DNA from: JALZVT01 sp964611345
GTDB lineage: Bacteria; Pseudomonadota; Gammaproteobacteria; Pseudomonadales; Azotimanducaceae
Length of the DNA: 64,000 nt
NCBI GenBank assembly: GCA_964611345.1
Contig: CAZSYU010000001.1
Coordinates: 62,001-126,000, forward strand
Reading direction: 5' to 3'
A program made the position numbers and the translations under genes. The notes under the pieces were generated by a model that was not told the origin of the DNA, did no database searches, and was given only the letters and a program-made list of their open reading frames with translations. Positions within the stretch are counted from its first letter, which is position 1. Every line of letters begins with the position of its first letter. This document shows positions 49,602-57,703 of the stretch, one piece after another.

Positions 49602-50398
49602 TCGGGTAATGCCTTAAGCATTCTCTTCAAGGCGAAGTGTCGGTAACTGCCAATGACCAGTGCTTCGATTTCTTGCCAGTCGGCGAATTTTTCGATGTTG
49701 AGTTCAATCCAGCCGTTATGGCCGGTGTACTTTGGTACCGCAAAACGGGTGTCGAAACTGTAGGCTGGCTGGGCATCGACCCCAACCCAAATGGACAGCC
49801 GCATGGTGCGGCCGCGGCGGTGCACAGAACAAAACGATTTCTTGCCGGCTCGAAATGACGGATGGCCAAAGTTGGTGTCTTCGGTCACCTCTGGCAAGCG
49901 CAGACAGAGCGTGCGCAGCTTTGCGAGTTTCTTCTGTGCGCCCGGATTATTTAGCGGGTCAAAGTCTTCCGGATCCAGGGTGATTTTTGGCTTGGCTATC
50001 CTGGGTCCCGGGGGAAGATCCTTTGTTAGTGCAGGCGGCGCCACGTTGATGTAGGCGTCCCGGGTGAGGCCAGCGATTTGATCCCAGCCAAGCCCCTTGT
50101 CGAGCAGCACGCCAAGCCAGCCCTTGGGCCCAACATAGGGTGGCACATAGAAGGCGTCGGGTTCGTTTTCGGTATAAAACTGCTGGGTACCGCTTGGTGA
50201 GTGCAGAATCAATGCGATACGACCATCGCCGTGGTGGTTGATGGAATAGGTGGCGTAGGTTTTGCCGCGTACGCGAAAGTCGGGCGAGCCATGGCTCATG
50301 ACTTCTTCGGCCTCGGGAAACCACAGGCACAGTTCGCGTACTGCTGCCGAAATATCTCTGGACTTTGCTTTCGATTTTGATTGACGTGCAGTTGCCAC
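49598..50398 (-). CDS. tandem MmcQ/YjbR domain protein
   Basis: A 266-residue protein with two successive YjbR-type domains: ~16-130 (CLWFPEAEEVMSHGSPDFRV, FYVPPYVGPKGWLGVLLDKG) and ~150-260 (LCLRLPEVTEDTNFGHPSFR, YTGHNGWIELNIEKFADWQE). Both share the LP-E--E---HG-P-FR and GWLGV/GWIEL pattern. Usual YjbR/MmcQ proteins are a single domain of ~115 residues, so this is an internal duplication. The fold is CyaY-like and called DNA-binding in some reports, though the function is unproven. It begins with GTG 50398, three bases after the CoA transferase stop. Confidence 0.88.
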   Translation of the reverse strand: MATARQSKSKAKSRDISAAVRELCLWFPEAEEVMSHGSPDFRVRGKTYATYSINHHGDGRIALILHSPSGTQQFYTENEPDAFYVPPYVGPKGWLGVLLDKGLGWDQIAGLTRDAYINVAPPALTKDLPPGPRIAKPKITLDPEDFDPLNNPGAQKKLAKLRTLCLRLPEVTEDTNFGHPSFRAGKKSFCSVHRRGRTMRLSIWVGVDAQPAYSFDTRFAVPKYTGHNGWIELNIEKFADWQEIEALVIGSYRHFALKRMLKALPE

Positions 50399-50401
50399 GA
50401 G

Positions 50402-51604
50402 CTACACAGTGCCGTCGTCGATCAGTTGTTTGAGTCTGTCTGCATCGATATCAAGCAGCTGCGAGTACACCTCGCCGTTGTGTTCTCCCAGTTCGGGTCC
50501 GGTCCAACGTACACTGCCTGGTGTTGCCGACAGGCGCGGAAACACGCCCTGCATTTTCAGTTTGCCAAAGGTTTTATTGGTGACGTCAATAATGGTGTCG
50601 CGGGCCTTAAACTGTTCGTCGTCGAGCATGTCTGGTGCACGATATATTTTGCCGGCCGGCACACCCAGATCGGTGAGCTTTTGTAACAGTTCTTCGGCGG
50701 GCAGCGTCTTGGACCATGCACTGATTGCATCGTCGAGCGCTTGCTGGTTTTCGCCGCGTGCTACGTGGTCGCAAAACCGCGGGTCGTCCTGCAGTTCGGG
50801 TTGCTGCATGGCCTCGGTGAGCCTTGCAAAGGTGTTGGGCTGGTTGGCACCCATAACCACCATGTCGCCGTCTGCAGTGGGGTAGACGTTGGAAGGCGCG
50901 GTTTTGGGCAGTATGGAGCCGCTGCGTTCGCGGATGAAGCCGCCTTCGGTGTATTCGGGAATGGTGGATTCCATGACAGCCAGTACGGCCTCGTAAATGG
51001 CCGAATCGACCACCTGACCAACGCCGGTGTTGTGGCGGTGGTTGAGTGCTGCGAGTGCGCCAACGCAGGCGAAGGTAGCAGCGAGTGAGTCGCCAATGGA
51101 AATGCCGGCGCGAGAAGGAATACGGTCAGGGTCGCCGGTAACGTAGCGCAGGCCACCCATGGCTTCGCCAACAGAGCCATACCCGGCACGTTGTGAATAA
51201 GGCCCGGTTTGGCCAAAGCCTGAGACGCGCACCATGATGAGGCCAGGGTTATGCTCGGCGAGTTCAGGGTAGCTCAGGCCCCACTTCTCCATGGTGCCGG
51301 GACGGAAGTTTTCGATGAGTATGTCGGCCTGGGCCACCATTTTTTTCAGCATGGTTTGGCCGGGTTGCTCGCGCAGGTTGAGCGTAACGCTCTTCTTGTT
51401 GCGGGCAATCAGTGGCCACCACACCTTAATCCCGCGGCCCCAGTCGCGCATCGGGTCACCCACTTTGGGCGCTTCAACCTTGATCACCTCCGCACCCATG
51501 TCGCCCATAAGCTGGCCGCAAAAAGGCCCGGCAATGAGCGTGCCCAGTTCGAGGACGCGGAGTCCGGCTAACGCGCCGGTGGCTGTTGGGCTTTCTGCGC
51601 TCAC
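50402..51604 (-). CDS. CaiB/BaiF family CoA transferase (HMG-CoA lyase operon)
   Basis: A 400-residue family III CoA transferase, GTG start overlapping the HMG-CoA lyase stop (GTGA). Motifs: LAGLRVLELGTLIAGPFCGQ, GAEVIKVEAPKVGDPMRDWG, ADILIENFRPGTMEKWGLSY, and MVRVSGFGQTGPYSQRAGYGSVGEA, the last preceding the catalytic Asp region. DGDMVVMGANQPNTFARL is common in succinyl-CoA-dependent members. Sitting between HMG-CoA lyase and FadB-like genes, it may activate a dicarboxylic or hydroxy acid by moving CoA from succinyl-CoA or from an acyl-CoA product. Confidence 0.93.
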   Translation of the reverse strand: MSAESPTATGALAGLRVLELGTLIAGPFCGQLMGDMGAEVIKVEAPKVGDPMRDWGRGIKVWWPLIARNKKSVTLNLREQPGQTMLKKMVAQADILIENFRPGTMEKWGLSYPELAEHNPGLIMVRVSGFGQTGPYSQRAGYGSVGEAMGGLRYVTGDPDRIPSRAGISIGDSLAATFACVGALAALNHRHNTGVGQVVDSAIYEAVLAVMESTIPEYTEGGFIRERSGSILPKTAPSNVYPTADGDMVVMGANQPNTFARLTEAMQQPELQDDPRFCDHVARGENQQALDDAISAWSKTLPAEELLQKLTDLGVPAGKIYRAPDMLDDEQFKARDTIIDVTNKTFGKLKMQGVFPRLSATPGSVRWTGPELGEHNGEVYSQLLDIDADRLKQLIDDGTV

Positions 51605-52524
51605 AGTTGGACTGGTGGGAAGTTACCCGCCTTCAATAGCGCGGAGGGCAGCGTTTTGCCAAGTTTGTCCTGCAGCCAGTCGGCGCCTTCGAGCAGTGTG
51701 TCGATGCTGACACCGTGCTCTACGTTTGCGCGATTGAGCACATAAAGCAAGTCTTCGGAGGCGATGTTGCCGGTGGCGTTGGGCGCGAACGGGCAACCGC
51801 CGATGCCACCGATGCTGGCATCGAGTGTGGTGACACCGGCCTCAAGAGCAGCGTAGGCATTGGCAATGCCGGTATTGCGGGTATCGTGGAAGTGCGCGCG
51901 TAATGGCATGTCTGGGCCGAGTTGCAGGCGCAACTCGCCGAACAGATCTCTGACCTGGCTGGGTACGCCGACACCGATGGTATCTGCGAGGGCAATCTCG
52001 GTGGGTGCCTCGTCGGCCAATCGCTTGGCGGTTTCAATAACTCGTGCGGCGGGTACGTCGCCCTCAAAGGGGCAGCCAAAAGCAACGGCCAATGTGGCTT
52101 GCGCTCGAAACCCACGCGAGCGTGCGTCTTTCAATACGGCCGCCGCCGCATTGGTTGCTTCCTGCACGCTTTGCCCCTGATTGCGTTCACCAAAGGTATC
52201 GCTGACGGGAATCACAAACCCGGCTTCGTCCAGCACCTCGGTCGCGAGCAAGCGCTGATAGCCGCGATCGTTCAGTACGAGCCCGGTATAAGTAACATCG
52301 CCGCGTTGCGGCAGGCCGGCACACACGGCTTCGGCATCGGCCATGCGCGGAACCTTCTTGGGGTGCACAAAGCTTGTGACCTCGATGCGTTTGGCGCCCG
52401 CATCTAGGGCCCACTGGATGAGTACGAGCTTGTCTTCGGTCGATAACTCGGCCTGCTCATTTTGCAGGCCATCCCTGGGGCTGACCTCCATTAGCGTCAC
52501 CGCTTGTGAGTGAGCCTCTGCCAT
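51601..52524 (-). CDS. mvaB: hydroxymethylglutaryl-CoA lyase
   Basis: A 307-residue TIM-barrel lyase that splits HMG-CoA to acetoacetate and acetyl-CoA, the last step of leucine breakdown. VTLMEVSPRDGLQNEQAELS (about 10-29) holds the catalytic Arg-Asp, HFHDTRNTGIANAYAALEAG holds the metal-binding HxH-like ligands, and the signature Cys loop is GGIGGCPFAPNATGNIASED (about 238-257). Length is normal. It is separated by five bases from the FadB-like gene upstream and overlaps the CoA transferase downstream. The IVD and MCC genes of the same pathway are 7-10 kb away. Confidence 0.95.
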   Translation of the reverse strand: MAEAHSQAVTLMEVSPRDGLQNEQAELSTEDKLVLIQWALDAGAKRIEVTSFVHPKKVPRMADAEAVCAGLPQRGDVTYTGLVLNDRGYQRLLATEVLDEAGFVIPVSDTFGERNQGQSVQEATNAAAAVLKDARSRGFRAQATLAVAFGCPFEGDVPAARVIETAKRLADEAPTEIALADTIGVGVPSQVRDLFGELRLQLGPDMPLRAHFHDTRNTGIANAYAALEAGVTTLDASIGGIGGCPFAPNATGNIASEDLLYVLNRANVEHGVSIDTLLEGADWLQDKLGKTLPSALLKAGNFPPVQL

Positions 52525-52529
52525 GCAGA

Positions 52530-54656
52530 CTAGGCGCCCGCCTGATAGTCGGCGAACGACTTGCCTTCTTCAGCCAGACGCTTCAGCAAAGGTGCGGGTT
52601 CCCAGGCGGGGCCACCGTACTTCTTGCCGAACTCAAGAATGTCGTCGTAGACGTTCTTGAGGCCCTGCTGGTCGGCCCAGAACATGGGGCCACCCGTAGG
52701 TTCCGGGAATCCGTAGCCGTTGATGTAAACAATGTCGATGTCGCACGGACGGATGGCGATGCCTTCTTCCAGCAACTTGGCACCCTCATTAATCAGCGGG
52801 TAGAAGCAGCGTTTGAGTACCTCTTCGTCGTTGATTTCGCTGCGCGTGATGCCAAGTTCAGCCGAAGTTTCTTCCACGATCTTTACCACCTCAGGGTCAG
52901 GCTGGCCGGCACGGCTGCCTTCGGGGTAAATGTAGAAACCGCGGCTGGTTTTTTGCCCAAAGCGTTCGAGCTCACAGAGTTTGTCAGCCACCCGAGCAGT
53001 GATGGGTACATCTTCGGGCGCCATCTTGGACAGTTTGCGTGCGCGCCAACCCAAATCGAGCCCAACCAGATCATTCATCTGGAACGGGCCCATGGGCATG
53101 CCGAAACCAAGGATAACGTTGTCGACCTGATAGGGGGTTGCACCCTGCAAAATAATTTCACCCGCCTGGCGAGTGTATTGACCGAGCATGCGGTTACCGA
53201 TGAAACCAGGCGCGTTGCCAGACAGCACAGCAATTTTGCGCAGTGTTTTGCCGAGCGCCATAGACGTGGCGATGGTGGATGCTGAGGTTTTTTCACCGCG
53301 CACTACTTCCAGCAGGCGCATAACGTTGGCCGGGCTAAAGAAGTGCAAACCGATCACGTCTTCGGGGCGTGTGGTTGCCGCGGCCATCTTGTCGATGTCC
53401 AAACCAGAGGTGTTACTGGCAATGATGGCGCCGGGCTTCGCCACCTTCTCGAGCTCGGTAAAGATGTCGACCTTCACGTCGATGTTTTCATAGACCGCTT
53501 CGATTATGACGTCGGCTTCACCAAGACCTGAGTAGTCAGTGGTGCCGGTGAGCAGGCTCATGCACTTGTCGAGTTCTGCTTCGGTCATGCGACCGCGTTT
53601 TACCTGAATCTCGTAGTTCTTGCGGATGACACCAAGGCCGCGGTCGAGCGCTTCCTGATTCATTTCGAGAATGGTGACTGGAATGCCCACATTAGCGAAG
53701 CTCATGGATATGCCACCACCCATGGTGCCGCAACCGATCACACCAGCCGCCTTAATGGGCTTTACTGGTGTGTCTTTAGGCACATCCGGAATCTTACCCA
53801 CTTCGCGTTCGCTGAAGAACACGTGAATGAGGGCAGCGCGCTGTGGGTGTTCCATGCATTGGGCAAAGTACTCACGTTCTTTCTTGAGACCATCATCAAA
53901 GTTGTCGCTGTTTACGGCAGCTTCAACACACTTCACGATCATCTCGGGTGCGAACCGGCCACGCATTTTGCGGCTCATGCCTTTGCGGGCGTTGTCAAAG
54001 AGATCAGGGTTGGCGCGATCCATCATCACCTTGTCGGCTTCATCACGGATCTTACGGGTAGGGCTGCCGTTAGCCACCAGGTCTGTGGCAAAACCAACCG
54101 CCGCGTCAACGATGTCACCCTCAAACACTTCATCAACGATGCCCAGCTCTTTTGCAGCCGGGCCAGGAATCGGATCGCCGGAGAGAATAAAACCCAGTGC
54201 TTTTTCAGCACCAATCAAACGTGGCAACCGTTGGGTGCCACCGGCGCCAGGCAACAGTCCGAGCTTAACTTCTGGCAGGCCAACGGGCGCTTTGGGAGAG
54301 GCCACCCGATAGTCGCAACACAGTGCTACCTCTAGTCCGCCGCCGAAGGCGGTGCCATTGATCGCAGCAACAATGGGTTTGGCACTGCCTTCCATCATCG
54401 CCAGCACCTCACCCAGGCCCGGACCTGCGGAGGCAGCCTTGCCGAACTCAGAGATATCCGCGCCAGCGATGAACGCGCGGCCTTTGCCTGTCAAGACAAT
54501 GGCGTTTACGTTGCTGTCAGCCAGTGCGGCACTCATGCCGTCATGCAGGCCCTGCCGAACACCACTCGACAGTGGATTAACCGGCGGGTTGTCGATGGTC
54601 ATCACGGCGATATCGCCGCGGGTCTCGTAGTGGACGGTGCCTTTTAGTTCTGTCAT
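52530..54656 (-). CDS. bifunctional enoyl-CoA hydratase/3-hydroxyacyl-CoA dehydrogenase (FadB/FadJ-like)
   Basis: A 708-residue fatty-acid oxidation protein. Crotonase domain (~1-190): GRAFIAGADISEFGKAAS, NGTAFGGGLEVALCCDYRVA and GLPEVKLGLLPGAGGTQRLP with both glutamates. The NAD-binding 3HCDH domain (~300-475) starts GVIGCGTMGGGISMSFANVG and carries the catalytic His in GLHFFSPANVMRLLEV; two C-terminal 3HCDH domains complete it. It performs hydration and NAD+-dependent dehydrogenation of acyl-CoAs. No thiolase gene (fadA) is adjacent, which is typical of FadJ/peroxisomal-type homologues. First gene of a tight five-gene operon with HMG-CoA lyase. Confidence 0.95.
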   Translation of the reverse strand: MTELKGTVHYETRGDIAVMTIDNPPVNPLSSGVRQGLHDGMSAALADSNVNAIVLTGKGRAFIAGADISEFGKAASAGPGLGEVLAMMEGSAKPIVAAINGTAFGGGLEVALCCDYRVASPKAPVGLPEVKLGLLPGAGGTQRLPRLIGAEKALGFILSGDPIPGPAAKELGIVDEVFEGDIVDAAVGFATDLVANGSPTRKIRDEADKVMMDRANPDLFDNARKGMSRKMRGRFAPEMIVKCVEAAVNSDNFDDGLKKEREYFAQCMEHPQRAALIHVFFSEREVGKIPDVPKDTPVKPIKAAGVIGCGTMGGGISMSFANVGIPVTILEMNQEALDRGLGVIRKNYEIQVKRGRMTEAELDKCMSLLTGTTDYSGLGEADVIIEAVYENIDVKVDIFTELEKVAKPGAIIASNTSGLDIDKMAAATTRPEDVIGLHFFSPANVMRLLEVVRGEKTSASTIATSMALGKTLRKIAVLSGNAPGFIGNRMLGQYTRQAGEIILQGATPYQVDNVILGFGMPMGPFQMNDLVGLDLGWRARKLSKMAPEDVPITARVADKLCELERFGQKTSRGFYIYPEGSRAGQPDPEVVKIVEETSAELGITRSEINDEEVLKRCFYPLINEGAKLLEEGIAIRPCDIDIVYINGYGFPEPTGGPMFWADQQGLKNVYDDILEFGKKYGGPAWEPAPLLKRLAEEGKSFADYQAGA

Positions 54657-54779
54657 TGCGGTGCTCCCTGGCCCTCATGATGCAAGTCTTGTTGCTGCTG
54701 TATATATTGCAGCCGTCCAGTATCGGAGAAATCGCGCCGGGCGTCTATCTGGCACCCGGTAACTGTTTTTGACCTGGCC

Positions 54780-55778
54780 TTACAGGCGTACGATGCGGGT
54801 GCCCACGTTGCCGCCGGCCAGCAGGTCCACAAACGCCTCGGGTGCAGCTTCGAGTCCCGCTACCTCATCATTCAGCATGATCATCTCGCCGCTTTGCAGC
54901 CAACCACGAATGTCTGCCCGGGCCTGGTCATACTTTTTAATGAAGTCGAAAACCAGAAAGCCCTGCATGCGTATACGCTTGTTTACGAGTAGTCCGGGCA
55001 CGCCTTTGGGGCCGGGTTCGGGCCGATCGGTGTCGTACTGTGATACGACACCACAGCACGCAATGCGACCGGCAACGTTTATCCGAAACAGCGCCGAGCC
55101 AAGAATTGGTCCGCCCGTGTTGTCGAAATAGACATCAACGCCATCTGGTGTTGCTGCTTTGAGGGCCTCGCGGTAGTCGTCTTCGCGGTAGTTCACGCCC
55201 GCGGCAAAGCCAAGGGTAGTCGTGAGGGTTTGTAGCTTGGCATCCGAACTTGCAATGCCCACAGCGCGTGCGCCCTTTATGGTGGCGATTTGCCCCACCA
55301 TGTGGCCTACCGAACCGGCGGCTGCGGAGACGAGCACGGTTTCGCCAGCCGCGGGTTGGCCCACATCCAGCAGCCCGAAGTAGGCCGTTAAGCCATTTAT
55401 GCCCAAGGGCCCGAGCCAGGTCACTGGATCGTCTTCGGCTGCGATTTTGCTCACTGCCTTGGCGTCCATGACGCAATGGGTTTGCCAGCCCGTCGGGGCC
55501 TGTACCATATCGCCAGGGTTGAATCCGTCGGCGTTGCTCTCAAGCACGCGACCGACGCCCAGCGAGTTCATCACGATGCCGGCCTTCGGGGCACCGGCGT
55601 AACTGGCAGAACCCTGTAAGCCTGCGCGGGTACCCGCAGTAATCGCAAAGGCCGTGGTTTGAATGAGCACCTGGTTGGCTTCCGGGCGTGGCATGGGCGT
55701 CTCCGCTAGCCGGTAGTCCGTTGCGCGCAGCTTGCCGTTTGGCAGCGCGTTAATCAGTACTTGTTGGTTGGTCGACAT
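54780..55778 (-). CDS. NADP-dependent oxidoreductase (MDR, CurA/YfmJ-like)
   Basis: A 332-residue zinc-independent medium-chain reductase; ATG 55778 (MSTNQQVLINALP) is preferred over the preceding TTG. PEANQVLIQTTAFAITAGTR lies in the GroES-like domain and VLVSAAAGSVGHMVGQIATI (about 146-165) is the AAxGxVG dinucleotide motif; YFDNTGGPILGSALF and GRIACCGVVSQYD are shared with leukotriene/prostaglandin reductases. Cysteine ligands for zinc are absent. It reduces alpha,beta-unsaturated ketones or aldehydes with NADPH. Separated by 123 bp from the FadB-like operon and divergent from the MerC-domain gene. Confidence 0.92.
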   Translation of the reverse strand: MSTNQQVLINALPNGKLRATDYRLAETPMPRPEANQVLIQTTAFAITAGTRAGLQGSASYAGAPKAGIVMNSLGVGRVLESNADGFNPGDMVQAPTGWQTHCVMDAKAVSKIAAEDDPVTWLGPLGINGLTAYFGLLDVGQPAAGETVLVSAAAGSVGHMVGQIATIKGARAVGIASSDAKLQTLTTTLGFAAGVNYREDDYREALKAATPDGVDVYFDNTGGPILGSALFRINVAGRIACCGVVSQYDTDRPEPGPKGVPGLLVNKRIRMQGFLVFDFIKKYDQARADIRGWLQSGEMIMLNDEVAGLEAAPEAFVDLLAGGNVGTRIVRL

Positions 55779-55898
55779 CAAAGGCCCCTTTATGGATCGC
55801 GCTATGGAGCCTTCGTTGTACGCACTTTATGCCCCTATCTCAATTGGTCCCCGACACTGCTACTATGCGCAGCCCTGCGATTTTGGCCTTACGCCCAG

Positions 55899-56267
55899 AT
55901 GACCCAACTCGACCGTACCGGCCTGCTGCTGTCAGGTGTCTGTCTCGTGCACTGCGCGGTGTTGCCCCTGTCGGTACTGGTTTTGCCGTCGCTGTCTGGG
56001 CTTCTGTTTGATCACTCGAGCCTGTTGCACTGGGTGTTGTTGGGACTGGCCATTCCGGTGAGTGGTTATGCGTTGGTGCGTGGTTACCGTCAGCACGGCG
56101 AGCGCCGCGGTCTGGTGATAGGGGTGGGCGGAATGCTGCTGATGGGGCTTGGCGTTAGCCATCTGTTGGCCGAGAACCTGGAGATTCCGCTAACGCTCAG
56201 TGGTACCGCAATCGTGGCAGCCGCGCATTTTGTGAACATTCGCCTGCTGAGCAAGCAGCAGCACTAG
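55899..56267 (+). CDS. MerC domain-containing membrane protein
   Basis: A 122-residue membrane protein from ATG 55899 (MTQLDRTGLLLSGVCLVHCA); longer frames start inside the divergent intergenic region. The CLVHCAVLP segment (about 15-23) is the conserved metal-like Cys-x2-His-Cys pattern of MerC. Helices at ~10-40, 46-66, 76-98 and 100-118. MerC of mercury operons imports Hg2+, but isolated homologues such as this have no merA, merP or merR nearby, so mercury transport is unlikely to be its main task. Function unknown. Confidence 0.85.
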   Translation: MTQLDRTGLLLSGVCLVHCAVLPLSVLVLPSLSGLLFDHSSLLHWVLLGLAIPVSGYALVRGYRQHGERRGLVIGVGGMLLMGLGVSHLLAENLEIPLTLSGTAIVAAAHFVNIRLLSKQQH

Positions 56268-56291
56268 GACGTTTGTCTACCAGTTTTCACC

Positions 56292-57023
56292 CTACCAGGT
56301 TTCACAGTGGGGGCGAATTTCGATGTTGAACGACCAGGCCGACTTGGGTTGTTTGGCGATGCGGAAAACTTCGCCTGCTATGTCTGCGGGTTGACAGAAG
56401 AAATCATCCGGCGCATCGCTCCAGCGCTTGCGGGTCCAGGGCAAATCAATCACGGCGTCGATAGCAACGTAGGCGACATGAATGCCATCAGGTCCGAGCC
56501 GGCGCGCCATAGATTCGAGCAAAATTCGCTGGGCTGCCTTGGTGGGGGCAAAGCCGGCGAAGCCTGCCTTGCCGCGGTAGGCTGAGGTGTTACCCGTGGC
56601 AATGAGCGCGCCGGCGTAGTTCTTGTCGGCTGCCGCCCGTTCGATCATGGCGGGTGCGACGCTGCGGGCAAGATGCAGTAACGCCATGGTGTTCACCTGG
56701 AAATTGCGATCCAGCACTTCTGGTTCGATTTCCATGAAGTCGCCGAATGAACCCCCAACTGCGTTGTGCACAACCACCTCGGGTGTGCCTGAGCTTGTCA
56801 TGATGGCGTTTAAGGTACTCTGCAGGCTGGTGGTATCTGTCACATCGCAAGGATAGGCGAGTGCGTCGTCCAATTCTTGGGAGAGTTCAAAAAGACGCTC
56901 GGCGTTGCGTGCGAGCATGGCAACCACGTAACCCTGGTTAATAAACTCCCGGACAATTGCGCTACCGGTGCCGGGACCGACGCCGGTGACAATGGCGAGT
57001 GGTTTGGCTGGATCGCTAGACAC
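56292..57023 (-). CDS. SDR family protein with altered active site
   Basis: A 243-residue short-chain dehydrogenase-like protein starting with GTG 57023, which shares one base with the yhcB stop. The coenzyme motif IVTGVGPGTGSAIVREF (about 10-26) is intact and VVHNAVGGSFGDF replaces NNAG. The catalytic Tyr-x3-Lys appears as FAPTK (about 157-161): Lys is kept but Tyr is Phe, and the Ser position reads ATGNTSAYRGKAGF. It may therefore lack classical dehydrogenase activity or use another residue. The C-terminal AWSFNIEIRPHCE is unusual. Co-transcribed with yhcB. Confidence 0.85.
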   Translation of the reverse strand: MSSDPAKPLAIVTGVGPGTGSAIVREFINQGYVVAMLARNAERLFELSQELDDALAYPCDVTDTTSLQSTLNAIMTSSGTPEVVVHNAVGGSFGDFMEIEPEVLDRNFQVNTMALLHLARSVAPAMIERAAADKNYAGALIATGNTSAYRGKAGFAGFAPTKAAQRILLESMARRLGPDGIHVAYVAIDAVIDLPWTRKRWSDAPDDFFCQPADIAGEVFRIAKQPKSAWSFNIEIRPHCETW

Positions 57024-57589
57024 TAAACCTTGCTCTGGTCGCTGTCTGCGGCTTCTTCAGCAGCATTATCCAGGTCTGTTTCGTCTTGCATGCTGTCGGT
57101 GACGCTGGCTTCGAGTTCGGTGAGGGTTTCTGCGACACCTTCGTCAGAGGCTGCAAATTCAGGGTCGTCGGCCTGGGCTGTTGCAGCTGCTGCAGTACCC
57201 GCAGCTGCGGTTGCCAACGCACCTTCGATGACCTTACCGTCTTCGGCGTCATCAGCTTTGGGGCTATCGCCGTCATTGAGCGTCAGTCGGTGCCGCATAT
57301 CGACGACGCCGCCTAGCTGCTCAGCGCCTTCAGATAAATGCTTGTAAACCTTTACGTAGCTTTCGGTGAGCTCGTTCACCAGCTCCGAGGTGGTTGCAAA
57401 GTGTTTATCAACGTCACTCTTGTGGGTTTCAAACTCTTCCTCGACGGCTGCCAGTTTGCCCGTCAGTTCGGTTTTACTTGGCCCGCGACCAATCAGCAGA
57501 TAAGTGATGAGCCAGCCAATGAGCAGGCCCCCAACCGCGGCTAGTGCCGCCACGAGGACGATGTTGTCTTGGAGGTTGTCTAGTTCCAT
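57023..57589 (-). CDS. YhcB/ZapG family (DUF1043) membrane protein
   Basis: A 188-residue inner-membrane protein. One N-terminal helix (IVLVAALAAVGGLLIGWLIT, about 9-28) is followed by the conserved YLLIGRGPSKTELTGKLAAV and a predicted coiled coil, ETHKSDVDKHFATTSELVNE and LTESYVKVYKHLSEGAEQLG (about 53-90). The remaining ~80 residues are acidic, alanine-rich and low in complexity, longer than in E. coli YhcB (132). In other gammaproteobacteria the protein links division and envelope growth. It is an odd neighbour to leucine catabolic genes; a nested inverted repeat separates it from mccA. Confidence 0.9.
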   Translation of the reverse strand: MELDNLQDNIVLVAALAAVGGLLIGWLITYLLIGRGPSKTELTGKLAAVEEEFETHKSDVDKHFATTSELVNELTESYVKVYKHLSEGAEQLGGVVDMRHRLTLNDGDSPKADDAEDGKVIEGALATAAAGTAAAATAQADDPEFAASDEGVAETLTELEASVTDSMQDETDLDNAAEEAADSDQSKV

Positions 57590-57640
57590 TCAAGGACTCC
57601 AGGCGGTTGTGTTTTTAGTGTGAGGGTAACCCCCATTGTA

Positions 57641-57677
57641 ACGCCAAATGCTTTAACCTCCGAGGTTCAATTGGCGT
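57641..57677. terminator. nested inverted repeat between mccA and yhcB
   Basis: Outer arms ACGCCAA (57641-57647) and TTGGCGT (57671-57677) and inner arms AACCTC (57655-57660) and GAGGTT (57662-57667) are both exact inverse complements on almost the same axis. It lies 27 bp after the carboxylase stop and 52 bp before the yhcB start on the minus strand. It could end the leucine-operon transcript or be an operator; no T-run follows. Confidence 0.45.
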
Positions 57678-57703
57678 CAAATCAGCCTTCTTTCACCTTT
57701 CTT

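Noticed and set aside
55899..56267. Mercury-resistance operon
   Set aside because: Only a MerC-like domain is present; no merR, merT, merP or merA sequences nearby.
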